From the NCBI RefSeq assembly GCF_026735165.1, contig NZ_JAPQES010000001.1, forward strand, positions 310,001 to 374,000: a stretch of 64,000 nt of DNA, written 5' to 3'. Position numbers and translations under genes: made by a program. Position 1 is the first letter of the stretch, and the number at the start of each line of letters is the position of its first letter. The notes below the pieces were generated by a model that searched no databases, was not told where the DNA came from, and saw only the letters and a list, made by a program, of their open reading frames with translations. Shown here in pieces: positions 18,029 through 26,810 of the stretch. The DNA is from Clostridium ganghwense (lineage in GTDB: Bacteria; Bacillota; Clostridia; Clostridiales; Clostridiaceae).

Positions 18029-18114
18029 TTTGTGTTTTTTTTGCTTTTTTTATTTTTTACTTTTTTATTTTTTTATTTTTTATATTATTTTATTTTTGTT
18101 TTTTGCCTAAACAT
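18029..18114. other. T-rich low-complexity tract
   Basis: The 339 bases between the MFS start and the TPR stop hold no gene. About 85 of them form a run of T tracts broken by single A, G or C (A tracts on the - strand), starting roughly 50 bases upstream of the MFS gene. It could act as an UP element or bent DNA for the MFS promoter. I see no other signal besides the hairpin at 18213. Confidence 0.7.
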
Positions 18115-18212
18115 ATTTTATCACTATTGTATTTTTTTATAAATACATTTTTTACTATATATTAAAATTAATTTATCTTTCTTCTAAATATCTTTTATTC
18201 CTCAAAATAAAA

Positions 18213-18246
18213 AACTACCAGAATGTATTCATACATCCTGATAGTT
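18213..18246 (-). terminator. Family-1 terminator hairpin, copy 2 (TPR gene)
   Basis: Nearly the same as the copy at 12296, and paired fully in the - strand RNA with G-U pairs. It lies about 70 bases after the TPR stop codon and is followed on the - strand by TTTTT. Confidence 0.8.
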
Positions 18247-18316
18247 CTCTTAATTGTATAATTTCCAAGACTTCTATCTCTTTTAGTTGAAACCTAATAC
18301 TTTAGTAATATTAATT

Positions 18317-20260
18317 TTAAAATTTATAATCATCATCTTTAGGATACCAGTGAAATTTAGTAATTTTATTATCATCATATTTAGATGAACCAGTAGTACT
18401 CTCAAAATTTTGCCATGTTAAGAATTGAATATTACTATACTCGGTTACTGTCATAGGGTTCTCTGAATCAACGTTATCAATTATAGATAACACTTCATCA
18501 AGGTCCTCAGCATTATCTAATGCTATTTCAATATCTCTCTTATCAATTATATCTCTAAAAAATCCTCCTCTTATCTTTTTATTAGGAAATGCTTTTAAAG
18601 CTTCATCTGCTACTTTCTTTTGAAAATCTCTTAACATATCTTTAGTCTGCTGTTTTTGTTCAGCACTTAAATTTTTTGAACTATCTATATCACTTGGTGA
18701 AAAATTAAACCAGTTAATTTCAATTCTAAAGTCATATGGCGTAAGGTTTGTTCCATTCCCATCATAAAATGTTATAGTAGATACATTATAGGTAAATTTG
18801 CATTTTCCAAGGGGAGTATCCAGTTCACTAAAGTTTTTCCTTAAATGCTTTTCAAGCTTGCCTGGTGTAGATATTCTCTTTTCTTCTTCTAAAGCTTTCT
18901 GATATTCTTCAATATTATTGTATCCTTGTCTTTTTGATTCTTCTAAAGCTTTTTTGTATTCCTCAACAGTCTTATACCCATATTTTTTAGCTTCTTTTAA
19001 ATCTTTTTCTATCCTTTTTAAATCATTAGCTACACCCTGATTCATTTCAACTTTTATATCTTCTATATCCTTTTTCAATGATGCGATCTCAGATTCTATA
19101 ATAGTTTCTGAAGCTTTTGCTCTTGTTAAATCATCATCAGTCAATTTATACATAGAATAAATATCTATTTCCTTTGCTATTTTTCCACATCCCTTATAAA
19201 ATTTATCCATAGGAGCTGTAGAAGTTAAAGATGTAAAATGTTCATACTCATTTTTCAATACATTTATTTCTTCATAAGTATTTTTTCCAGTCTGTGTTTT
19301 CTTATAAACCTCTTGGATTTGTTTATATATTTTATTTGCTTTATCTAGTTTCTTTTTATTTTTATCTAATAAAGCTTTTAAATTTTTATATAATGTATTT
19401 GCTTCTTGATTATTAGGATCTAATTCAGCTGCTTTTTTATAATCTTGTACAGCTTTAGTATAATTTCCTAATTTAACATACACTGCCCCTCTACAAACGT
19501 AACCATAACTATATTTATTATTCTGTTTTATAACTTCATTGAAATCCTCTAATGCTTTGTTATATTCTCCTTTTTCAAAATAAACAACTCCTCTATTTGC
19601 ATAAACATAGAAGTTTTTATTATCTAATTTTATAATTTGTGTATAATCTTGCATTGCTTTATCATATTGGCCTTGTTTAGAATACATATTTCCTCTATTT
19701 ATTAATGCCAATATTTCTGTAGAATCTATTTCTAGTGCTTTAGAATAATCTGCTATAGCTTCCTTATCTTTATTTAAATTACTATAGGATATTCCTCTAA
19801 AAAAGTATTCAATTGATGTTTTAGGAGTTAATGAAATAGACTTATTAAAATCATCTAAAGCTTCTTTTGGCTTTTTACTGGACATATGTACAGAACCTCT
19901 TATAGAATATGCAATAATATTACTAGGATTAATTTGTATTGATTTATTACAATCAAGAAGTGCTCTTATATTTTCATTTAATTTTAAATATGAATATGCT
20001 CTATAATCATAAGCAGCAGTTTCTTTAGGATTAGTTTTAATTACTTTTGTACAGATTTCTATGACTTTTTTGTAATCATTTTTTACAAGATACTCTTTTG
20101 CATCTTTTACAGACATTTGATCACTAGTCATTGATTTGTTTTGCTGTACTATTTCCTTACTATTTATACTAGTGGCATATGCCGGAATAATTGTTGATGT
20201 ACCTAAACTAACTGATAATACTGTAATAAAAAAATACTTTGAAATTTTATTCTTTATCAT
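18317..20260 (-). CDS. Exported TPR-repeat protein
   Basis: A 647-residue protein with a signal peptide (about 1-29, ending in PAYATS). Seven or so tetratricopeptide repeats span about 47-295, with the typical YxxRGxxYxxxGxYxxAxxDY pattern. A helical and coiled-coil part (about 300-480) includes two near-copies of a KK(Y/G)GYxxxEEYxKALEE unit. A C-terminal domain of about 160 residues ends in KFHWYPKDDDYKF and matches nothing I know. TPR domains hold other proteins, so it may be a scaffold outside the cell. A deleted duplicate of its 3' end lies at 12400-12690. The start ATG has GGGGGAG upstream. Confidence 0.85.
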   Translation of the reverse strand: MIKNKISKYFFITVLSVSLGTSTIIPAYATSINSKEIVQQNKSMTSDQMSVKDAKEYLVKNDYKKVIEICTKVIKTNPKETAAYDYRAYSYLKLNENIRALLDCNKSIQINPSNIIAYSIRGSVHMSSKKPKEALDDFNKSISLTPKTSIEYFFRGISYSNLNKDKEAIADYSKALEIDSTEILALINRGNMYSKQGQYDKAMQDYTQIIKLDNKNFYVYANRGVVYFEKGEYNKALEDFNEVIKQNNKYSYGYVCRGAVYVKLGNYTKAVQDYKKAAELDPNNQEANTLYKNLKALLDKNKKKLDKANKIYKQIQEVYKKTQTGKNTYEEINVLKNEYEHFTSLTSTAPMDKFYKGCGKIAKEIDIYSMYKLTDDDLTRAKASETIIESEIASLKKDIEDIKVEMNQGVANDLKRIEKDLKEAKKYGYKTVEEYKKALEESKRQGYNNIEEYQKALEEEKRISTPGKLEKHLRKNFSELDTPLGKCKFTYNVSTITFYDGNGTNLTPYDFRIEINWFNFSPSDIDSSKNLSAEQKQQTKDMLRDFQKKVADEALKAFPNKKIRGGFFRDIIDKRDIEIALDNAEDLDEVLSIIDNVDSENPMTVTEYSNIQFLTWQNFESTTGSSKYDDNKITKFHWYPKDDDYKF

Positions 20261-20369
20261 CTTATCTCCCCCTTAACTTTAAGCTTCAAACAATATTATA
20301 AATCTATTATAAAATTTTATAAACATTTTTTTGAAAAATAGTAATATATTTTATATAATTACAACAAAA

Positions 20370-20416
20370 AACTTCTTAAGAGTTTTAATGCTTAAATTAA
20401 AAAATTCTCAAGAAGT
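20370..20416 (-). terminator. Terminator of the ECF S component gene (family 2)
   Basis: ACTTCTTAAGAG pairs with CTCAAGAAGT-type sequence, with G-U pairing in the - strand RNA, followed by TTTTTTG on that strand. The arms resemble the hairpins at 38571 and 49510. Confidence 0.75.
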
Positions 20417-20448
20417 CTTTAGATTATTTTATAGTATCTAATTCAACT

Positions 20449-20970
20449 TTAAGCCTCTAACTTAATTCCACTTTTATTAATTATTGGTTTTACCGCTGCT
20501 GCTATAGGTATTGATATTACTACACCTATTGATGTTGTTGTGAATGATGTTATCATTTTTAATACAGCTGTTTCATACCCAACAAATACTAACCAGTTAA
20601 ATATAAAATATCCAACTAGTGATACCAATCCGCCCACTACAAATGCTAGAATATTTTGCTTAATACTATTTCCATCTTTATTACCTGCAAATGCTATTGA
20701 ACCTGCTACATAACCAGTTAATCCTTTAACTATAAAAGTAGGTATAATCCATGCAGCAAACATTGGATTAGTGGCATCAAATAATGCACAACCTATTGCA
20801 CCTGCTAATCCTGCATCTTTACCAATCAAAATAGCACAAATAAATATAGCTGTAGTTCCTAAATGTATCATAGAATTACTTCCACCTAAATTTATAGGAA
20901 TATGTATGTATGTTCCTATAAAACATATTGCAGCAAAAAGCCCAATTAATATAACTCTTTTTGTTTTCAT
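20449..20970 (-). CDS. ECF transporter S component
   Basis: Substrate-binding membrane subunit of an energy-coupling-factor importer; 173 residues with five or six helices. The N-terminal KTKRVILIGLFAAICFIGTY segment is the S-component start. The DATNPMFAAWIIPTFIVKG region near 85 resembles the S components that work with a shared EcfA-EcfA'-EcfT module. That module is not in this window, as is usual for group II. The small size suggests a vitamin-like substrate, but none can be chosen; no riboswitch was seen upstream. The gene has its own promoter, and the start ATG follows AGGAGG. Confidence 0.8.
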   Translation of the reverse strand: MKTKRVILIGLFAAICFIGTYIHIPINLGGSNSMIHLGTTAIFICAILIGKDAGLAGAIGCALFDATNPMFAAWIIPTFIVKGLTGYVAGSIAFAGNKDGNSIKQNILAFVVGGLVSLVGYFIFNWLVFVGYETAVLKMITSFTTTSIGVVISIPIAAAVKPIINKSGIKLEA

Positions 20971-21027
20971 AAATAGTCCTCCTTAATTTTTTATAGCCTA
21001 TTTTTATATTCATTCTCTTATTTTGGT

Positions 21028-21056
21028 ATTTTAAACATATAATGATTTTTAGTCAA
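21028..21056 (-). promoter_or_regulatory. Promoter of the ECF S component gene
   Basis: On the - strand TTGACT (21051-21056) and TAAAAT (21028-21033) are 17 bases apart. Confidence 0.7.
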
Positions 21057-21077
21057 ATGTACCGATACATTATTCAA

Positions 21078-21110
21078 AATGCCTCACACATATAAAATGT
21101 ATGAGGCATT
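21078..21110 (-). terminator. Terminator of the aminotransferase gene
   Basis: AATGCCTCACACAT-type arm pairs with ATGTATGAGGCATT, one G-U pair, with a short AT loop. It directly follows the stop codon region on the - strand, with only a short T run after it. Confidence 0.7.
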
Positions 21111-21117
21111 AATATTC

Positions 21118-22299
21118 TTATTTAAATTCTTCAACCAATCTTTCAAAAGCAGAAATAGAATTTTTGATCATCTCAAAATCTACACAGTAGGACATTCTAA
21201 AATATCCAGGACATCCAAAACCACTTCCAGGTACCAAAAGTAAATTGTATTTTATTGCTCTCTTTGCAAATTCTACATCATCATCAATAAGTGCTTTAGG
21301 GAAAAGATAAAAGGCTCCTTGAGGCTTTACACATTCAAATCCAAGTCTTGTAAGGTTTTCATATAAAAAATCCCTTCTAATCTTATATTCTTCAATATCT
21401 ACTTTAGCATCAATTGCATCTCCAACAACTTTCTGAAATAATGCAGGAGCATTTACAAATCCTAAAGTACGATTGCAAAAACTTAAAGCATTCATAAATA
21501 CATTTATATCATTAATTCTACTGCTTGCTGCAATATACCCTATTCTTTCTCCTGCAAGCCCTAGTGACTTACTAAATGAATTTACAACAATAGAGTTATT
21601 AAAAATAGAAAGTATACTTGGAAGCTTAATGCCATCATAAATTATTTCACTATAAGGCTGATCTGAAATTACAAATATTGTTGTACCATATTCCTTTTCC
21701 TTTCTTGAAATAATTTCTGCAATATCTTTTAACTTTTCTTCACTATACACAACTCCTGTTGGATTATTAGGAGTATTAATAATCATTGCTTTTGTGTTTG
21801 GTGTAATACTTTCTTCCAGTGCATTCAAATCAGGTTCAAAAGTTGAAGTATCCGAAGGAACTACTACTATTTTTCCACCATGGTTGTCTGTATAAAAATT
21901 ATATTCCACAAAATAAGGTGCAAATACAATAACTTCTTCTCCATGATTAAGTAGTGCTTTTAAAACAACATTCAATCCTCCTGCAGCACCAACTGTCATT
22001 ACTATATTTTCACTAGAAAGTTCAACTCCACTTTCTCTTTCTAAAGATTTTGCAATTTTTTCACGAGCATCTGTGAAACCAGAATTGTTCATATATCTGT
22101 GTAATCCTTTTTCATTACTTAGAATATGATTCTTAAGTGACTCAACAACTTCTGTTGGAGGTTCTGCATACGGATTTCCAAGACTATAATCATAAACTTT
22201 ATCTGCCCCATATTTTTCAACAAGTCTTGCACCTTCCTCAAACATTGCCCTTATCCACGAAGACCTACTCAAATTGTTTACTACTTTTTCAGAAAACAT
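21118..22299 (-). CDS. Pyridoxal-phosphate aminotransferase, class I/II
   Basis: A 393-residue fold-type I aminotransferase. The NxPxNPTG motif is NTPNNPTG near 167, the Schiff-base lysine lies in SFSKSLGLAGERIGY near 236, and the arginine that binds the substrate carboxylate is in FRMSYCVD near the C terminus. The family includes aspartate and aromatic aminotransferases; the substrate is not fixed by these motifs. The start ATG has GGGGCG upstream. A 46-bp palindromic repeat lies between it and the exporter genes. A 20-base piece of this gene recurs at 12691-12710. Confidence 0.9.
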   Translation of the reverse strand: MFSEKVVNNLSRSSWIRAMFEEGARLVEKYGADKVYDYSLGNPYAEPPTEVVESLKNHILSNEKGLHRYMNNSGFTDAREKIAKSLERESGVELSSENIVMTVGAAGGLNVVLKALLNHGEEVIVFAPYFVEYNFYTDNHGGKIVVVPSDTSTFEPDLNALEESITPNTKAMIINTPNNPTGVVYSEEKLKDIAEIISRKEKEYGTTIFVISDQPYSEIIYDGIKLPSILSIFNNSIVVNSFSKSLGLAGERIGYIAASSRINDINVFMNALSFCNRTLGFVNAPALFQKVVGDAIDAKVDIEEYKIRRDFLYENLTRLGFECVKPQGAFYLFPKALIDDDVEFAKRAIKYNLLLVPGSGFGCPGYFRMSYCVDFEMIKNSISAFERLVEEFK

Positions 22300-22318
22300 A
22301 AAATCGCCCCTTTTTTAT

Positions 22319-22364
22319 TTACTAGGAAATTATAAAATTTTATAATTTCCACCCCTTTGTTCTT
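22319..22364. repeat. Palindromic repeat, family 4 copy 1
   Basis: Contains a perfect 26-bp palindrome (22325-22350, GGAAATTATAAAA and its complement) and flanking bases TTACTA and ACCCCTTTGTTCTT. About 46 bases recur in inverted orientation at 50353-50397 with two differences. It could serve as the terminator of the exporter operon, since it lies after the stop at 22380. Confidence 0.8.
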
Positions 22365-22379
22365 TTTCCTTTTACACTA

Positions 22380-24050
22380 TCACACTGTGTAACTTTTCTC
22401 AACCTTCTTCCATGATATATTAAATGACTTTTTCCATAAGAAAATATCAACTATAAACATAACAGCCATATATATATATACACCTAAATTAGTAAAAGTA
22501 CATTTATAATGTATTCCTGCTAGAGCAGCTAATAAAATCATCAAAGGTATAATTATAAACCCCTCACTTTGTTGAGTGCTTTGAAAGCTTGCTGAAAAAG
22601 GTAGTGATTTTCGCATTGATTTAAAGCATATTATTGTGAAAAACATCATGTTGATAAAAACTAGTACTAAATCTGGTACAATCTTAATTCCAAATATAAT
22701 AATAAATATCAATGATTGAAAAAGATATATTGGAACTATCAGCTTTATTATAGCTGCTTTTAAAGTTCCTTTAAATATTGATGCTGCCTCTTTAATTGGC
22801 ATAACTTTATAAATCCAAGCTCCTTTATATTTTCCGGAGTATTTCATCATCATAACTACTGTTGGAAGCAGCAAAGCACAAAAATATATATTTAAATAAT
22901 ATTTAGTAGAAGCCATATAACTCAGCCATTCACTAAATCCTTTGCCTTCTCCACGCTCCATGAATATAAACAAAAATGGAAATATAAAAGCTAATCCTAA
23001 AGATGGATATACTTTAAGCTTAAATTCTCTCTCATTCTTAATCATATAATAAGTAAACCTGAAAAATATTTGTTCTTGTTTGTTTGAGCAAAATACATTA
23101 GATAATTTGTAAAATAGCTTCTTTTTTCTCTTATCTGTTTTACCACTATTAACATTTAATTTTTGTAAATTTCTCTCAAAGGAAGAAACAAGCTTAATGT
23201 AGATTAGTATTGCTATTACAGGTACAGCTATTGCTAGTATTGAAAAGATTATATAGTAGGTATTGCGTGAATTCTCCAATATACAACTAAAAGGAGCTGC
23301 AAACCACATTGGAATAATAAAATACTGCCACCACTTTGGAGTAAATACTATATTAATATCTATAATATTAAACAATCTACCAATTAACTGATACCCTATG
23401 CTCACCACTATAGATAACGCTATTTGAATATAGTTTATTACATCCTTTAATTTTTCCCCATCGAAAAACTTCAATATACCCAAATATAAAAAAGCAGTTA
23501 ATACTATTATAAATAGATCCATAAGTATCAGCTCAAATAAAAACAGAATAAAGAAAATAAAACCATGCCTTATAAGTGAGACTACAAGAGCTAATCCACT
23601 AAAAGCTATAGTTAAAGAAAACATATAAATAAACACATGAATAAACTTTGCTGCATTTATAGTCTTATTATTAACAGGCTTTGAAAATATTATATTCTTA
23701 TCTCTGATATCTAAAAGCACAGATGAAAAATCCGAAATTAATGTTGTCATAATCATAAACATCAATATACCAAAAACACAGCTCATTTGAAAAATCAAAT
23801 TGGTTTTTGGTATTATCAAAACCACTATAATTAATCCAAAAAAAGCGTATAAACCTAATGACTTAAAGAAACTATTCTCCTCTTCTTTTTCTTTATTTTT
23901 ATTTGACTTATTCATAATTGTAGGAATTCTTCTTCCATCCATAACTAACTTCATTTGAAGAATCTTTCTCATTATTTCATAATCTACACCAAACTTTTCA
24001 AATAAAACTTTAAATTTATCTAGAAATTTTAAAACTTTAAATTCCTTCAT
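22380..24050 (-). CDS. ABC exporter membrane protein
   Basis: Large membrane partner of the ATPase upstream. The start is best placed at the ATG at 24050, behind AGAGGTG, giving 556 residues; in-frame codons further upstream lie inside the ATPase gene. About twelve hydrophobic segments are seen, with a charged N-terminal part (about 1-60) and a cytoplasmic loop near 300. An internal FSKPVNNKTINAAKF segment near 125 is typical of putative multi-helix ABC exporters of Firmicutes. It lacks the short ABC-2 core. Substrate unknown; the C terminus is followed by the palindrome at 22325. Confidence 0.75.
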   Translation of the reverse strand: MKEFKVLKFLDKFKVLFEKFGVDYEIMRKILQMKLVMDGRRIPTIMNKSNKNKEKEEENSFFKSLGLYAFFGLIIVVLIIPKTNLIFQMSCVFGILMFMIMTTLISDFSSVLLDIRDKNIIFSKPVNNKTINAAKFIHVFIYMFSLTIAFSGLALVVSLIRHGFIFFILFLFELILMDLFIIVLTAFLYLGILKFFDGEKLKDVINYIQIALSIVVSIGYQLIGRLFNIIDINIVFTPKWWQYFIIPMWFAAPFSCILENSRNTYYIIFSILAIAVPVIAILIYIKLVSSFERNLQKLNVNSGKTDKRKKKLFYKLSNVFCSNKQEQIFFRFTYYMIKNEREFKLKVYPSLGLAFIFPFLFIFMERGEGKGFSEWLSYMASTKYYLNIYFCALLLPTVVMMMKYSGKYKGAWIYKVMPIKEAASIFKGTLKAAIIKLIVPIYLFQSLIFIIIFGIKIVPDLVLVFINMMFFTIICFKSMRKSLPFSASFQSTQQSEGFIIIPLMILLAALAGIHYKCTFTNLGVYIYMAVMFIVDIFLWKKSFNISWKKVEKSYTV

Positions 24051-24054
24051 ATTA

Positions 24055-24843
24055 CTACACCTCTTTAACTGCGGATACAAACTCTTCTGCTATACTTTTA
24101 TATTCATTGAATCCTGTAAGTTGGTTAAAAATATCTTCCAAAGATCCTTCACTACATTTATTTTTAAGTTCTTGAAAACTCCCATCAGCTGCTATTTGTC
24201 CATCATTTAATAAAATAATTCTATTACTAATTTTCTCTACTACGTCCATAATGTGAGAAGAATAAAATATAGTTTTCCCCTGAGATGCCAATTCTGATAA
24301 TATTTCCTTAAATACCATTACACTATTAGCATCTAATCCACTCAAAGGTTCATCTAAAAATAATATATCAGGATTGTGCAGCAAGCTTGATATTATTAAA
24401 ATTTTTTGCTTCATTCCTTTAGAATAAGATGAAATTCTTGATTCATAAGCCTCTTCTATAGCAAACAGCTTCATAAGCTTTTTGGCTTTTCTATCAACTT
24501 TGGCATACTGAATTCCATATAATTCTCCAATAAAAGTTAAATATTCCTTAGCTGTTAGATTGTCATATATTTCTGCTACTTCAGGAACATATCCTATTTT
24601 CCTTTTATACTCCACATCTCCTGTTGACATATTCTGTCCTGAAATTTTAATTTCTCCAGTATAGCCCTCAATAAGTCCTAACATTATCTTAACTGTTGTA
24701 CTTTTTCCTGCTCCATTAGGACCTATATATCCTATTATTTGACCTTTATATACATCTAAATTTATGCCTTTTAACACTTCTTTTGTTCCAAAATTTATTT
24801 TTAAATCTCTTATAGTTATTACAGGTTCTGATGTTAATTGCAT
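24055..24843 (-). CDS. ABC exporter ATP-binding protein
   Basis: A 262-residue ATPase with Walker A GPNGAGKST near residue 42, Q-loop in VPEVAEIYDNLT, signature YSKGMKQKILI, Walker B ILFLDEPLSGLD and switch His in YSSHIMD. YSKGMKQK in place of LSGGQ is typical of the export subfamily that moves peptides, lipids or drugs. The stop codon TAG lies four bases before the next gene's ATG, so the pair is translationally coupled. The start ATG has GGGGGG upstream. Confidence 0.9.
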   Translation of the reverse strand: MQLTSEPVITIRDLKINFGTKEVLKGINLDVYKGQIIGYIGPNGAGKSTTVKIMLGLIEGYTGEIKISGQNMSTGDVEYKRKIGYVPEVAEIYDNLTAKEYLTFIGELYGIQYAKVDRKAKKLMKLFAIEEAYESRISSYSKGMKQKILIISSLLHNPDILFLDEPLSGLDANSVMVFKEILSELASQGKTIFYSSHIMDVVEKISNRIILLNDGQIAADGSFQELKNKCSEGSLEDIFNQLTGFNEYKSIAEEFVSAVKEV

Positions 24844-24901
24844 AAAATCCCCCCTAAATTATTCACTTAAAATTAAACAATATTATATATAATTCTCTGA
24901 T

Positions 24902-25597
24902 TTATTTTCTAAAATTAACTTCATACAATTTTGGTACATGCATAAAGTCTACATCTTCATGGTTATATAAAAACTTCACACCATCAATCCATTCACCTTC
25001 ATATTCCCTTTGCAAAAATGTTTCAATTAAAGTAGTTGAAGTAATGCTACCTCCTGTAGAACCTTGAAAACTTTGTGTTCTCCAAGTCTTTCCTTTTAAC
25101 TTTGAAGAATCAGTTATTCCTTGATTTTCTGCAAATTCCTTTAAATTTATTATTGCTATCTTTTTTCCTTGTTTTTCTTCAATTTTTAAAGCTTCAATTG
25201 GAAGACCACCAAAATATGATTTTGATAATTTATCAGCAATGATATTTAATTTATCAATTAGCGGTACATCCTCAGAAATATTAATATAAAATCCAATTTC
25301 TTTAGCACACGTATCTACATTAGCAGTATAAACCGTAAATACAGTAAATTTATTTTTAGAGTTTTTATTATTCATTGCGGAAATTATAGATACTTGTTCT
25401 TTTAATCTAGCATTTAGAATTTTAGATTCTGCTTCTAGTTTATTAAATTTATTATTTAACTCAGAATTTTTCTCTTTTAGTAAAGTAATTTCTTTAGTCA
25501 ATTTATTTTTTTCATCCTGAAGCGAATTACAACATCCACTAAATAAAATACTTCCAATGCATACAGCACAACATATAGATATAACTTTTTTATTCAC
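24902..25597 (-). CDS. Lipoprotein with coiled coil and GerMN-like domain
   Basis: A 231-residue secreted protein. The lipobox FSGC lies near residue 22, followed by another Cys. A coiled coil (about 28-75, EKNKLTKEITLLKEKNSELN) precedes a folded domain (about 85-225). That domain has YTANVDTCAKEIGFYINI, IADKLSKSYFGGLPIEAL and a final FLYNHEDVDFMHVPKLYEV, similar to the GerMN (sporulation and germination) domain. It is not certain that it is transcribed with the exporter pair; the gap is 58 bases. The family call is moderate and the function unknown. Confidence 0.65.
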   Translation of the reverse strand: MNKKVISICCAVCIGSILFSGCCNSLQDEKNKLTKEITLLKEKNSELNNKFNKLEAESKILNARLKEQVSIISAMNNKNSKNKFTVFTVYTANVDTCAKEIGFYINISEDVPLIDKLNIIADKLSKSYFGGLPIEALKIEEKQGKKIAIINLKEFAENQGITDSSKLKGKTWRTQSFQGSTGGSITSTTLIETFLQREYEGEWIDGVKFLYNHEDVDFMHVPKLYEVNFRK

Positions 25598-25722
25598 GGA
25601 ATTCCCCCTGTCATATATTTCTCTTCCATTTAACCATTCTCATTTTACCATAATTTAATATTAAATCCATATTTTAAATAAGCCACTGTCATTTAGCTAA
25701 TCTATATTTTTATAAAATAAAA

Positions 25723-25756
25723 AACTACCAAAATGTATTGGTACATTCTGATAGTT
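25723..25756 (-). terminator. Family-1 terminator hairpin, copy 3
   Basis: AACTACCAAAATGTA pairs with TACATTCTGATAGTT in the - strand RNA with G-U pairs, followed by TTTTT. It closes the gene at 25773. Confidence 0.8.
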
Positions 25757-25772
25757 TTCTTAACTATATAAC

Positions 25773-26528
25773 TTATGAATTTTCCTTTCTCATAAGAACA
25801 GATACTTTGCTCATTAAAAGGTAGAAGTCATCATCATTCCATTTTAATGTATTCTGTACATATCCCAAAGTATCAGCATTAGCACGTCCTATTATTCTTT
25901 GAACAGCTTGCAGATCATAAACTCCATCTTTTTGAATATCTATTGGATATAAACCTCCAAGTGCGAGAACTTGCCCTTTAACATCTTTTATAAGATTTCC
26001 ATTCTCATCATACATAAAAGATAAATACTCCTCGTCCTTATAGCCTATATCAATAATAGCATACTTATTTATAGTTAAATTTGTTATTTTTACCTTATAA
26101 TCATCTAGATACGCCACTTCGTATACATAAGCTGAATTATATTTTTCAAAATCAAATAATTCACTTAAAATATTATCCTTAAAAGAATAAATGTAATAAA
26201 AAACATATCCACCACTACCTCCAGAATCAATGGAAATGAATATATCTTCTATCTTATCTCCGTTAAAATCTCCTAAAAACAATGAAGGATTATATCCAGC
26301 ATCAAATTTTAACGGAAAAGATTTGCAATAATTAGTGAAAGGATTGCATATTACAAGAGTTATACTCTCTGCAAAAATTCCCCCTGGACCGTCTGGCTTA
26401 TTTCCAACCAAATAAACATCTTCTACTAAATTATCACCATTTACATCTGCTCTTTTATGATCGAGAATATAATAAGTATAATTATTTACTTCTCTAAAAA
26501 ATTGATAATCCGGATAACCGTAAACCAT
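25773..26528 (-). CDS. FG-GAP/VCBS-like repeat protein
   Basis: A 251-residue protein without a signal peptide. Two calcium-loop-like segments are seen: DHKRADVNGDNLVEDVYLVG near 30, and FLGDFNGDKIEDIFISIDSG near 105. A third possible unit is near 175. These Asp-rich D-x-N-G-D loops are typical of VCBS or FG-GAP beta-propeller blades. The C terminus LQAVQRIIGRANADTLGYVQ is similar to that of small Firmicute proteins of this type often found near spore genes. Function not known. Confidence 0.6.
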   Translation of the reverse strand: MVYGYPDYQFFREVNNYTYYILDHKRADVNGDNLVEDVYLVGNKPDGPGGIFAESITLVICNPFTNYCKSFPLKFDAGYNPSLFLGDFNGDKIEDIFISIDSGGSGGYVFYYIYSFKDNILSELFDFEKYNSAYVYEVAYLDDYKVKITNLTINKYAIIDIGYKDEEYLSFMYDENGNLIKDVKGQVLALGGLYPIDIQKDGVYDLQAVQRIIGRANADTLGYVQNTLKWNDDDFYLLMSKVSVLMRKENS

Positions 26529-26688
26529 ATCTCTCCCTAAAAATTAATTGCTTTCACTAATTATTGTATTCTAAAACATTTAAATTTGACCCTAATCATT
26601 CTTTATAAAAATGTTATTTCCCACCCATTTCTTTACTTTATTCCCCTAAAGAAGCTTATAGGTATTTTTTTCTTTTTGTATTTTTTTA

Positions 26689-26716
26689 TTGAAAACAGAG
26701 TAAAATATGTTATAAT
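26689..26716 (+). promoter_or_regulatory. Promoter of the CarA-like gene
   Basis: TTGAAA (26689-26694) and a perfect TATAAT (26711-26716) are 16 bases apart. The leader to the start codon at 26811 is about 88 bases. Confidence 0.75.
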
Positions 26717-26773
26717 TTTTTTAGAAAGTAAATATTAATATTCTTGTACAATTATTTACTATCAATTATTAAA

Positions 26774-26791
26774 TTTGTCCAGTGAGACAAA
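26774..26791 (+). promoter_or_regulatory. PyrR-binding-loop-like hairpin over the ribosome binding site
   Basis: TTTGTC and GACAAA form a 6-bp stem that closes the hexaloop CAGTGA. PyrR sites have the consensus ARUC-CNGNGA-GGYU. The loop fits CNGNGA, and the stem keeps the conserved C-G and R-Y positions, with covarying pairs elsewhere. The hairpin ends seven bases before the AGGAGG of the next gene, so bound PyrR could block translation. Match by consensus only; no pyrR gene is in this window. Confidence 0.55.
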
Positions 26792-26810
26792 AATAACAGG
26801 AGGTAATAAA

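Noticed and set aside
24051-24080. Upstream start of the ABC exporter membrane protein
   Set aside because: It lies inside the ATPase gene and has no ribosome binding site; the ATG at 24050 has AGAGGTG.
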